From: Taxillus chinensis
Taxonomy: Eukaryota > Streptophyta > Magnoliopsida > Santalales > Loranthaceae
DNA: 64,000 nucleotides
Reading direction: 5' to 3'
Assembly: GCA_023512835.1 (NCBI GenBank)
Contig: CM042084.1
Coordinates: forward strand, 43,385,609 to 43,449,608
Of the stretch, positions 11,240 to 22,200 are shown piece by piece (positions within the stretch are counted from its first letter, which is position 1; the number at the start of each line of letters is the position of its first letter). A program made the translations under genes and the position numbers. The notes under the pieces are model-generated. The model saw nothing but the letters and a program-made list of their open reading frames with translations. It was not told where the DNA came from and searched no databases.

Positions 11240-12961
11240 TTAGGTATGCTTGACTTTTCTGCATAGCTTCACTTAAATCACTCAATAGTATATCTTCTTT
11301 CAGAACATGCATTGTGCTTTTACTGAAAGTAATAGATTCATACCGAAGTTAAATTTTTGATCATACTTACTGCTTAACATGTCCTATGTGTCTGATAAAT
11401 ACCAAAGTTTTTTTTTTGGAGGATGCTTGCGTTTTCCGACTGAAGTCGTTTAGTGACATAATTAAAACGGATATGAATAACCTCTTTAGGATTTCATGAT
11501 TCTAATCTTCACTTATCACCACATGACGAATGTTGTTTCATATTGATTGCTCTATTAACTTGTCTGATTGAAGAAATGAAATGGGTTAGCTCGGAATGCT
11601 TGGTGTTGGTACTCACAACCGCAGTCTGATTAGCTCCTGAAGTGTAGTTTCCTAATGGATAGACAGTGATGTTTCAAGATCTCAATTTTTAACAGGTAAT
11701 GCCTTTGAGAGGATCGCATGATCTACGGGGGAGAAAATGCTTTATTCATTATCCAAGTAATACCCCCCGTATATGTCTCGTGACCTCTTTCCTGGTCCGT
11801 TTATCCGAGGGGAGTCTATCACTGAGAGGATCGCATGATCTAAGGGGGAGCAACCTTTGTAATACTCCCTGATATGTCTCAGATGCTCTTTCCTCTAAAC
11901 TATCACTTCCGGATCCACCTGGACATGCATTGTTGAATCAGATATGTGGTATGCAAGGATGTTTTTCTTCCTTCAACTGTGCATTTTAATCGGATAATCA
12001 TTTTTCTTGCTTTCGACATGTGTTCACTCCTACCATCTCACTCATGACTCCTAAGTTGGAAAATCATATGTTTTTTAATTTATCTTAGCTATCACTGTCG
12101 GTATGAAGGTTTTGCTATGTTGACCTACATGAACTTATGTGTTTATCAGCAGTCATGCATTTTCTTTAGTAATTTGATCATAATTCACATGTATGTGTCT
12201 TGTTACTATTCTTACATATGCTTAAGTTCTGTCTCTTTTTAGTTCGGATTATGATGTTCTCACTTAGACTATTCGATCCATATTCGTACTAACTCAACCT
12301 GTTAGTTTACTGTTTCTTCAGTTTATTTTTCCAGCTACAGGTTCAGATTCGTTTTGCACTTCAATGCTCTATCTTGTTTTGATGTCTTGGATTTGAAGTG
12401 TTGTGGTACTTCTTATTTCCTCGACACCAAGACAGCAAAGGAATCATTCTTTATCAGCACTCAGCTTTTACGGACAGTCAGTCTATCATCCGGATATAGT
12501 TCACACGGACAATATCAAGCCCGGATGAGAGTCGGTTTGATTCCTCCTAAATCTTGGAATTCTCAATTCGCGATAAACCAAGTGATTATCTTACATCGCA
12601 TCTTTTTGAGGAGGACTAATGATGGTTCATTAAATGCACGTCTCGAGCCCGGTAATTTGTCATTTCAAAATTCGGCAGTATGAATACAGCTGTCATTATT
12701 GAATGGTTAGCACGGCCGCCACGTCATTAGCTTACTCGATGGCGATAATACATCAAGTCTAATGACATCGGATTGTCAGGCGGATCACTACTCATCTCGC
12801 TTAAACCCGAGACCCGCTGGCTTCCACAGAATGGGTCCTATTTATACTAAACTCTCATGCGAGCACGAGGCTATCGCTTTCACTACTCAGAACCCTAAAC
12901 CTTCGTTGTTCTCTATTCACCAAAGAGCTCCCCTTCCTTCTCCTTCAATCTTCCAATTCCA
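11240..12961 (+). other. Spacer between pol and the extra gene, with duplicated polypurine-like motif
   Basis: No coding signal is seen in this 1.7-kb stretch. It carries two copies of GAGAGGATCGCATGATCTA followed by (C/A)GGGGGAG, at 11706-11733 and 11823-11850, which look like extra polypurine tracts, a reported Sirevirus trait. A TATTTATAC box at 12839-12847 lies about 115 bases before the next gene's ATG and could serve a separate promoter. Confidence 0.5.
11706..11850 (+). repeat. Duplicated polypurine-tract-like motif
   Basis: Two 28-base copies (11706-11733 and 11823-11850) differ at one position (CTACGGGGG against CTAAGGGGG). Both end in GGGGGAG, like the true polypurine tract at 15895-15902. 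Confidence 0.65.
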
Positions 12962-14961
12962 ATGGCATCTCCCGCTCTCTACGGCATTGTTCCTGGCCAT
13001 CTTGTCGATTGGGCCAGCATTTCCGACCCTCCCGCCTGGCTCAAGGAGGTTCGCTCCTTGTTAGCCTCCAGTAGTCTCCTCCACATCGTCTTTGCTCCTG
13101 CTGATCTTCTCATCTCAGACGTCCGATCTTTCTATGAGCACTTCGAATCCAGTGACCACTCGATTGTCTCTGGTATCCGAGGTAAACCCATTAAGATCAC
13201 TCCTCAAGTGATCTGTGACGCCTTCCATCTCCCAAGTGGCAGTGATTACCGGTCGAGCTCTCAAACCATGACTACTGCCATGGGATGTCCCTCTAAAGTG
13301 AAGGAATACAAGCTGAAGTCTTTTCAAGGCCCCTATCGCTGTATGGACACCATACTCAGTCGATGCTTACTGGCTTGCTCTACGGCTCTTGACTCAGTAC
13401 CGTACGATTTGCTCCTGGCGATGTACGTGGTCTTTGAGCAATTGCCTCTAGACTGGGGCGATTTTCTTTTTCGGATTATGCAGAATGGCAACGGAATTCG
13501 TCTTTCGGACGGATTCTCTCACAACTTTTCAGACATCTATGCCCTGAGCACTTCCAGGACCAGTTGACGATTCCCTTCCCGCAGAATTTTTACTTTCGTC
13601 ATCTCACCTCCGATGGGACCCTCACTGTCTGCCGTCCTCCTGTCTCTCGTGCACACGTTGTTATATTGGAACATCAAGATAGTTCCGTTGGTGACCCCGT
13701 CCCTAGCTCGGGTCACGAGGTAAGCTCCACCCACCGGTCTTCACACATCCGATCCGTTGCCGCTCTGGCATGCTCCCGCAGTTCGCAACACAGTGTTGGT
13801 GCTGCTCCTTCTGATGCTATAGGGCCCTCTCAGCCGTTTCCCCATGCCACTGTTTCTTCAGCCCCTCCTGCTGATGCCCCTGCTGTTATCCCTCCTGCTG
13901 ATGCCCCTGCTATTATCCCTCCTGCTGCTGCTGCTGGTGCTCCCACACCCACATCTCCGGTGACTGCTGCAGTTGCTGCTGTCATCATTGACATACCTAC
14001 CTCTCCCCCAGCTGCCTCTCCAGCCCACATTGTTAACCCTCAAGACTACCTCGACCATCTTCCTACCGACATTCTGACTGACTGCTGGCTCCGTTTCAGT
14101 CTAGCTCACACTGCCGACATCTCTGAATCTGCTCTCCGGGTGTATTACACCAAACATACCCAAACCCAGGAAGCTATGATTCTTTGGAACTCTGCTCACG
14201 ATTTTCTCATGCCGTCTCTGCTTCAGGGCGCACCTCCAACTGCTGCTGCTTCTTTCGGACTTGCTCACGACGCACGAACTCCTGTCCCTGCTGAGGCAGG
14301 TCCCACCTCTCCTGCGGACATTCCCCTCATTGACCTCTCCAGTCAGAGTGGCTCCGCTACACCTGCTGCTGCTGCTGTTCCCTCATCATTCTCTCCACCT
14401 GCTGACTCCTTCGCCCTGCGCACTCCTGCACCTCTACATGCGGGGGAGTCCTCAAAGGCTCCTGCCTCTGGCCTTGGGCGTCCCTCATTTGCCACAATCC
14501 TGTCTGAAGCCGCGGTCTCTGCTCAGGTAGATCGTATTGCGGAGGACAATCGCTCCCAGGCCCAGGTTATTGCTGATAAAGTTGATGAAATCAGGACCCA
14601 GATCCTTTCCGCTCTCTCCAAGTGCTCTCTCTCACTGGATCGGAAGTTGGACCTTATTGCCCAATCTCTTTCGGGCCTCTCCACTTCTGTCCGAGATCTG
14701 ACTCAAGTTGTGGGTCGTCCCTCTCGCCCTCCTTGCCGATCTGCCAAACAGGGGGAGAATGCCCCATCTGATCCATCCCCTTCCACTACTGCTCCGGATA
14801 CTACCAACGTTCCCAGTCAAAGACCTGCACTTACTCTTCCTCCGGGCCTCCCGGTTCCCAAACGCAGCCGATTCTCTGGACCGTCTAGTGCTGCTCCAGC
14901 TCTTTCTGACCGTCCCATCTCCTCCACTGCAGCACCCTCCTCATCTACTCAGGCTCAGTAA
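12962..14961 (+). pseudogene. Extra Sirevirus ORF, N-terminal part: putative plant transposon domain plus Pro/Ala/Ser-rich linker
   Basis: ATG at 12962 sits in a fair plant context (+4 G, +5 C). The first 201 residues look like the 'putative plant transposon protein' domain often fused to Ulp1 peptidases in plants (GKPIKITPQVICDAFHLP and a following ARCLLA-like region). A one-base slip near 13540 moves the frame; it continues from 13564 with FYFRHLTSDGTLT and then about 370 residues rich in Pro, Ala, Ser and Thr (PADAPAVIPPADAPAIIPP). A helical, coiled-coil-like part follows near 14520-14700 (QVIADKVDEIRTQILSALSK). The frame ends at a single TAA (14959-14961) and one codon later opens again into the C48 peptidase in the same frame. 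It was therefore probably one protein. It lies in the position of the env-like gene of other Sireviruses but shows no signal peptide or membrane span. Confidence 0.68.
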
Positions 14962-14964
14962 GTC

Positions 14965-15759
14965 ATGTTTCTCCCATCATACCCGGAATTGTACCCATAT
15001 GATACAAATAGGCGTGTACATGCATCCATGTTAGCATATGCTGGTGCTGCTCCCTCTACCCCAAAAAGGTTTTTGTCATCTCTGTCCCCTTTCTCCCCTG
15101 AAGACATAAGCACCCTACTTGTCGGAGAAAGGACGGTTCTCTTCGAGGACATTGACAACTTCACCTTGGCGGTGAAGGAAGAGATGAGGTTGTTCCCCAC
15201 CTTGTATCAAGAAGAGCATCTGATCGATATCCTACCTTGCTGGCTTGATCACTACCTTCCTGAAATGGACTTCCTTCAGACCCTCATCAATGGAACAACT
15301 GAGAACAGTAAGCCATGGAAAGATCTTACAACTGTTCTCATTCCATACAGGATCAGCACTCCACATTACATGCTCGCAGTCTTCTCCATCAAGGACAGGA
15401 GAGTTGTTCTACATGACTCTCATCAGGTTGTGGGACATCAGATGAGAAGAAGCCAACTTGGACCACTGCTCCGGACTCTGTCAGATGCTGTCAGACAGAA
15501 TGGACTCTTTGAATCAATTAGCCAACCTCCTCTGCCTCCCAATGCTCTTCTCAATTCGACAATTCTGAGCAAAAGAGAAGTTCCCCAACAACCTGACGGA
15601 GAAAGCTGTGGAACCTATGTCTGCTACTTTATTAGGCACCTTTTGAAGTATGATCCTGACTGGAATTATTTTTTCCTGTGCACTAAAGAACAGTCTAAGC
15701 GGCTAAGAGAGCAGGCAGCAACTAAAATCTTCAAGTATAGTAAGCCTTACAATTCTTAG
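14965..15759 (+). CDS. C48 (Ulp1/SUMO-protease-like) cysteine peptidase carried by the retrotransposon
   Basis: An open frame of 264 residues, 145 bases before the 3' LTR. The second half matches the Ulp1 family: VLIPYRISTPHYMLAVF with the catalytic His at residue 134, VVLHDSH with Asp151, and QQPDGESCG with the oxyanion Gln209 and nucleophile Cys215. Gln-to-Cys spacing is six residues, as in yeast Ulp1. The usual Trp after the catalytic His is Tyr. C48 enzymes cut SUMO or related ubiquitin-like proteins from targets; here the substrate is unknown. The first 100 residues are not clearly assigned. This frame has no internal stop, unlike gag and pol. It follows a TAA in the same frame as the upstream ORF, so translation may come from this ATG, by readthrough, or by splicing at GTAAGT (14958). 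Homology is firm from motifs; activity is inference. Confidence 0.85.
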   Translation: MFLPSYPELYPYDTNRRVHASMLAYAGAAPSTPKRFLSSLSPFSPEDISTLLVGERTVLFEDIDNFTLAVKEEMRLFPTLYQEEHLIDILPCWLDHYLPEMDFLQTLINGTTENSKPWKDLTTVLIPYRISTPHYMLAVFSIKDRRVVLHDSHQVVGHQMRRSQLGPLLRTLSDAVRQNGLFESISQPPLPPNALLNSTILSKREVPQQPDGESCGTYVCYFIRHLLKYDPDWNYFFLCTKEQSKRLREQAATKIFKYSKPYNS

Positions 15760-15894
15760 TATAACTTTTGTACTAAGGCTTACTTTGTATTACTGTTGCT
15801 AACATAGTGGAAATTTCTTTTGTTTATCCTTATCTCTGTGTATATCTTACTGCCTAACTGGATCAGATTACAAAGGGTTTGGCATATCCATATT

Positions 15895-15902
15895 GGGGGA
15901 GA
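15895..15902 (+). other. Polypurine tract of the Copia element
   Basis: GGGGGAGA, one base before the TGTTGG start of the 3' LTR; the usual plant Copia arrangement. Confidence 0.8.
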
Positions 15903-15903
15903 T

Positions 15904-17146
15904 TGTTGGATCAAACCTAGAATTTGGATGATGTGAATCAAACCCTATGTAATTTGATTTAAGATGTTTCATGTTTATTCTAAGTCTGTGCAGAAGATAA
16001 AACTTTAATCCAGACCTACTTCTGTAAGAGCAAAGCAAAGGACATGATATATAATCCTGATCCGGATTATCATGAGTGTCATCAAACACTTGGTAAATAA
16101 CCAAGTCTTCATCTGGAGTAAGGACTCTCCGTACAAACTAATCACTCGACAAAACAACTAAGGAATCTGCGCGTTTATTGTTGATTGGACTAAGTCACTT
16201 TATGCGGAATGAGAATCCAAGTCTACACCTCGTACAGAGTAAGAGAGATTTATTGCGGAGTAAGGACAGCTGATGCAGAATAAAGATTCCGCATGCGGAG
16301 TAAGGACAACTAATGCGGAGTAAGGAATCCGAGTCATTACTCAAGCGGAGTAAAGAACTCACGCAGAGTAAGGAAGCGCCGATGAGGAATAAGGATTCTG
16401 CATATCTACCTCATGCGGAGTAAGGAAAGCACTGGCACGGAATAAGGATTTCAGGACTTTATATACACAGAGTAAGCAACAACTGACACGGAGTAAGGAA
16501 CCGAGCCTCGTTGATACGGAGTAAGGAAATCTAAACCGGACTAAAAAGATGCTACTTCAACTTATTCATACCGCATTTATGATATCAACTTGTTATGTTC
16601 CAATCTAAGACAAACTCATTGAAGATCTAAACTGTCTTACACGTGGAGCACTCGGAGTTGTGGATGCAGTCCCAAATGCAATTGGAATCAAGCGAAGTAA
16701 TTTAATTCACTTACGCTTCCAATATTTCAAGTTCCACATACGAAGCAGTTATAGCAGAAGCATTTTCCGAGAAGAACTTAATGTTACACAGTGCTCGGAA
16801 AATACAGTTCTAAGCTAGATTCCTAGGATGTCTATATATATATCTGTAGTGTTGTACACTTAAGAGAGCGCATACATACAAAAAAGAAAGAACTGATACG
16901 AGCGTGAGAAAGGTTGTTGTACAAGAGCTCATAGAGATTATAAACGCCAGTGTGTGTAACTATAAAGCCGAGTGCTATTTTAATCAGCTGTAATTGCTGC
17001 TTATTTTGTTGTAATTATCACCAGATAATAAAGCAAAATACTTCCACTATCTGATTATCTTCCACACTGATTTTATCTTTTAACCAGTTGTATTACACCT
17101 GTGAGAAAAAGAGTTTTGATTTATGCCTATCCCCCCCCCCCCCCCC
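15904..17146 (+). repeat. 3' LTR of the Sirevirus-like element
   Basis: Starts TGTTGGATCAAACC and repeats 2376-3633 with scattered substitutions and small indels, including the GCGGAGTAAGGA array and the TATA box (16833-16843). It ends at or just after a 16-base poly-C run (17131-17146). Confidence 0.87.
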
Positions 17147-19076
17147 GACTTTGAGGGGGTATTTTGGGAATTGGAATTATTAATTAAATAAATAGAGGTG
17201 CGATATAAAAGGAGAAAAAGTGATTCGTAACCATAATTTTTGCGAATTTGCAAATATCATATGATGGTGAAACCATGGTGGAGACAACACTCTTGCAAAC
17301 AAGAAAGCCCTCCAATTTAAGGATGACAAAAGTCGAAGCTCAGAGGGGAAACGAATCAGGGAGATTGGTTGGAACTTGCGGGTTAGGCCCAAACATGAGA
17401 ATAACACAATTGAGTTATAACCAGGATGGCCATGTGCGTTTAGTACAAACTGATTTTACAATTATTTTCTAAAATGATAGACTCAAGATGGACCCACTCT
17501 AATTTAATAATAATATAAATTTAAAAATAGTTTTTAAAAATAATGAATTTCATAACTATTTTAAAAAACTATTTTTAGTTTTCTGTTTTGAAATCTAAAC
17601 TCAATTTCATTGAAAAACGCAAAAAAAAGATTAAAAAAAATCTCTATTTTATTATTTAAGGCCACCAAATATTTTTTAAGAATTTTATTTGAAACTTAAT
17701 TTTTAAAAATAAATACTTTTTTTAAAACATATTCTCTTTCTTATCAAATATAAATTATTTTTAAATTATAATTCAATACAAGCTCCAATAAAATTTAAAA
17801 AATAAAATACAAAAAACAAAGCTTATACCAAATAAATAATAATCCATTTTCAAAACTATTTTCAAATTCTAAAAAACACTTTCAAAACTACTTTTTCTAA
17901 AACTTTTTTTTGAATTATAAAAATGTAAACCCTACAATAACTTTATATAATTAAATTTTAAACTTTATTTTGAAAACACATAAATTCCATAATTATTTTT
18001 AAGTCATTTTCAATCATTTTTGCTTTCAAATTCAAATTTAGTTTTAACAAAAAACCAAATAAATTTTTTATATTTTTATTTTACTTTCTTCTATATTATT
18101 TGAATTTATCATATTTATTCTTTTAACAAAATTATGGCATTCAAATGTTTTTTTAAAAAAACTCTTTAAAATACATACTCTACGAAACATAAATTATTTT
18201 AAAATTTAATATTAAACAAAATCATAAAAACAAAATATAAAAACTAAAACACATCAAACAACACTTATTATTTCAAAAATAAATAATCATTTCAAAAATA
18301 AAAACTACTTATTATTCAAATCTAGTAAAAAAAGAATTTGAATTTATTGAAACCAACCTATTCTTATTAACTAACAAGATTGAATACATAAAATTTTGAA
18401 AAGAACAAAAAACAAACTGGTTATAATTTTATATCAAAGAAATGAAATAATAAAAACAGATAAATCTAGATCTTAAGCTAAGCAAAAAAAAAGTTTTAAA
18501 TTGCGAGTATTAAAACAAATTAAGTTAAAAAAAATTAAATTATTTAAAAAAAAAAACAGCAATAGTAGCAAAGATGATTCCGACATATTTGGCCTTTGGG
18601 TGGTGACTGGTGACCATGAAACAAAAACAGTCAAGGAATAGGCAAGTATTCCTTTCTTCTTGCACCAAATTTGATTTTCATTATCCAACAAAATAGCGTG
18701 GTGACGGGTGACCATGAGATCGCCACGCCGGTCAGGCTACTTCAAAATTTCAGAACAAGGAGAAAACAAATTCAGGACCAAAAGCAAGAAACAAAACAAA
18801 ACAAAAAAAAAAGTAAGATCTACTTAGAAAACTGGCTCTCAAAGTGATCTAGACTTGGGGACGAAGATATGGAGCTGGAGCAGCGCATAAATGTTTGTAG
18901 GCTTCTTTCCTTTTTGGTCACCTCTTGCTTGATAATCTGCACAAGCAAAACAATCCAACAGAGCAGATAAACGTGACTTAGCTACCACTTGTTTCCCACT
19001 CTACTCCCATATATATTTTTTCCACTGGCAGTTTTCTGGTAATCTAGAACAGCAATACATACCAAAACGTACATGC
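17147..19076. other. AT-rich spacer and 3' region of the JmjC gene
   Basis: No gene is seen. From about 17460 to 18560 the sequence is extremely A/T-rich with long A and T runs. A 19-base direct repeat, TGGTGAC(T/G)GGTGACCATGA, occurs at 18601-18619 and 18699-18717. On the minus strand a CTTGTGCAG acceptor-like site near 18940-18948, followed by a normal-composition block down to about 18830, could be a spliced 3'-UTR exon of the JmjC gene; this is a guess. Confidence 0.4.
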
Positions 19077-19279
19077 TCAATGGCATTCCTTTTCTTCACT
19101 ATTGTCATCCAAATCATGTACAATAGATGCATCGGTAGGCAAGTTATTATCCTCAGATACACCAAAACAGAAGCCCTCAGAATCCATTTCTGGCAATGCT
19201 GAGTTATGGGGAGATTGATAATCAATTGATTGCAAGAAGTTGAAGTATGCATATTTGATATCAAACTGCATGTCATACC
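19077..19279 (-). CDS. JMJ32: JMJ32-like exon 4 (C-terminus and stop)
   Basis: Acceptor ATATGGCAG|GGTATGAC; the first two bases complete the Trp codon. It encodes [16 protein letters not shown] and an acidic tail ([12 protein letters not shown]), ending at TGA 19079-19077. A transposon end lies only 16 bases upstream of the exon. Confidence 0.9.
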
Positions 19280-22200
19280 CTGCCATATGAAAAACTAGGG
19301 ATGATCAAAAACCAAATCAAACCAAACCAAAAATAAGTAGTTTTTAAGTTACATTTGGTTTGTTTGGTTTGAAAAATTAGAAAACCGATAGATTTTGATT
19401 GGTCCACGGTTCACCCATATTCGATCACCGAAACTGACCGACAAATGCTATTTTGCATTACGTAATTCACAGCATAGCGCTAGCGCCTCTCAATCTTTCC
19501 CAATCTCTATTCCTAGGTCATGAGACTCACGACTGACAACTTAGCAACTCCTGACAGTATTTTTCTCCCTTCACTGATCATCACCGCGATCTCCATTGGC
19601 TGCATGTAAGTCTCTCTCAATCTCAGTCTCTATATTTATCTCTCTTTCTCTCTCGATTCTCTTTAATCTCACTATCTGGATTTCTCTCTTGATCACTCTC
19701 TCGGGTAACACCGCTGGGTCTCCGACATAGCATAAATGTGAAGCAATAAAGTAGTTGATAGCACCTCATTATCTTCAATACACCTAGGTACAGGGGACAG
19801 TTTGTAATGTTATATTTATTACATAAAAAAAAAAACCCTGTAGCCCATGAAAGATCTTAGCACTGCACATATTTTTCAGCTCCAGATGCATTCTCTACTT
19901 TCACAGATCTTGTTTATGCTTTTTCAGATCCTGCTATCACACGAACTTGTACCTGTACCTGTTTTATGATTGTTGAATTAACGTATTATGTGTGCTTTTT
20001 CAGATCAGTTTTTAGATTAAACTTATACCTATTTTATGCAGTTTAAACATGGAAAAAATTTGCAATTTTGTAACAAGGCTGTTACATAAACTGTTATACC
20101 AATGATTTTCGGCTGTCTGTTTCGATAAACTGGTATCCATATCGGCTGCACCTCAACCTCCTCTCTATCTGTCCTCGTTTTTTCCTCCTCTCTGTGTATC
20201 TGTAATTCCCCCCGCCACCCCCCCCCCCCCTAAAATTCTTTTTTGTTCTCCCCTTTTTCTCCCGTAACCTCTGTAACGTGCTGTTTTGTCATCCCCATCT
20301 TTGCACGAGGCAGGGAGGAAAACACCATGGATGTGGACCGCATGTGGGCCATTTGATCCAACAGGTTTAATTTAAGGTATCGTGAATGAAGATTGGTAAT
20401 GGTTGGTAATGCCAACCATGGATGTTGGGTGCTTTTGGGAGATTTTTGCAACATGTAGATTATGGCGGTGGAAATTGGAGGCTGAGAAGAAAGCAAGCCT
20501 TATTTTTAATAGCAGGATTTGGCTTCTTCTTCCTTCTGCCTTTTTTGTTGCTGGTATAAAAATATTGATGAATTTCTGAGTTAGTATAGAGGTACCTATT
20601 TTATGTAGGTTAAATTTGGAACACCATGGGTCTGTCGATGTTTTTAGTAAGCCTTATGTCCTTTCCGAGTTTTCATAACATAATTGTTTGTATTTGGAAA
20701 GACTTTTTTTAACTTTTGTTTGAACATTGATGTTTTTTATATTTATTTTGTTGGAGTGTAATTTAGTTCTTTCAAATTATATATGCATGCCTCAGACCAT
20801 ATTTTTTAATAGCATTAATACCATTATAAAAATGACATCAAAGCAAATATAATTTTCGCTCCTCTGCAACACACATCCACAGTATGTTCCAGCCTTGCAA
20901 CACGCCATAGGAGAGACACAGACGCAGCCGTGACACTGCAACACCACGAGATTGGAGAGACGTAGACATGATGCTATGATCTATCTGCAATGCGACCCTA
21001 CAACGCAATCCCCGACGACAAACCATGTGAGGACAGACCCTAACGTGGCAACCCTGTGATGCAATCCCTGATAACAGATCCCTACCGCGATCCCAGACGC
21101 AATCCAAACGCACTTCTTTCCGTCATGTTCTTGCGATGACAAACATGAACAAACAGCAGCGATGTTGGAAGAATAGTGTCGTTGAAGGATAGCATTGGAC
21201 ATCATCAATCCACTGCTGCATGTTTTTCTTTTTTGTTCTAACCGATTGTGACCCATGACGTGTATATCTGTGTACGTTATGTATATGGGCTACTTGTGTG
21301 ACTATTGCTGGTGATATATGATTCTATGTGATTCTGTGTGATTAGTGATTGAATTGGTGATTGATTTTGTGTGATAACTATATTTATGCTCTCCTTTGAT
21401 TTGGCAGATATCCTTTGATTCTGTGATTGATTGGTTGGTGATTGAATTGGTGACTGCAATATATATAAATAAATATATTCTTGCCTTGGTCTTTTGTAAT
21501 TTGTATGTGGAGGTGGATATCTAGCCTATTTTGTTGCTACACTACATTGTGATGGCACATGCAGCATATGTTGGCATTGATGAATCACTCATTGCTTTGG
21601 AGAGCTCTGTTATGTCCATATTTGGTTCCCTTGGACCGGTTACCTTATCTTGTGCTGATTATGAGTCTTTGGTTGGTTCTGTCCAAATGACTACATCTTC
21701 AACACATATTCAATCATCAGGTAGTCTTTTTTATTTGCTTACTTTCAAGCCCGATACCTGGATTATAGATTCTGGAGCCACTTATCACATAACTGGTAAT
21801 TCTAAACTTTTATCATCTTTTAAATCTATGGCTCCCACATCATTTTATCTTGTTATATTTGTTGATGGTTTTCAAACCTCTATCACTGAAACGGAAACTA
21901 CGCACTTAAGCTCATCTCTTTCTCTTCCAACTGTTCTGCATTTACCTCACTCACCATACAACTTATTATCTGTTAGCTCTTTAACTAAGTCTCTCCATTG
22001 TTCTATAATATTTTCATCTTCTGATGGTATTTTCCAGGATCTGAAGATTAAACGGATGATTGCTTAGGACATCCTTCTCTTAGTAAGCTTCAATTTATGT
22101 TGCCCTCTACTGCGTTATTGAGTCTTTTCCATGTGAAACTTATAAGTTAGTCAAATAAATTGATTAACTATAAAGACTTTGAATTAGTTCACTCTAATGT

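Larger units (their letters stand above)
2376..17146 (+). mobile_element. Sirevirus-like Ty1/Copia retrotransposon carrying a C48 protease gene
   Basis: A 14.8-kb element bounded by two closely similar direct repeats that both begin TGTTGGATCAAACC (2376 and 15904). It has a tRNA-Met-type primer site at 3658, gag-pol in Copia order (gag, protease, integrase, RT, RNase H), a GGGGGAGA polypurine tract just before the 3' LTR, and an extra gene block between pol and the 3' LTR. Large gag, extra 3' ORF and repeated polypurine-like motifs are known Sirevirus traits. A 1.9-kb solo LTR (8021-9906) is nested in the RT. The bases flanking the element, TAGAG (2371-2375) and TTGAG (17151-17155), could be a mutated 5-bp target duplication. 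The exact 3' edges are blurred by poly-C runs in both LTRs. Confidence 0.9.

Noticed and set aside
13830..14058. Minus-strand Ala/Gly- or Ser/Arg-rich frames
   Set aside because: They are the complement of the Pro/Ala-rich linker and have no independent support.
12962..14961. Envelope protein in the extra Sirevirus ORF
   Set aside because: There is no signal peptide, membrane span or Cys-rich ectodomain; the N-terminal domain and the C48 end point to a captured plant transposon-type gene.
17151..17197. TAGAG at 17193 as the exact right-hand target duplication of the large Copia
   Set aside because: The sequence between the poly-C run and this point does not match the 5' LTR end; the imperfect TTGAG directly after the LTR is more likely.
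19077..19279. Isolated JmjC C-terminal fragment as a pseudogene
   Set aside because: It joins in phase with exons 3, 2 and 1 to the right on the same strand, with proper splice sites, so it is the last exon of one gene.
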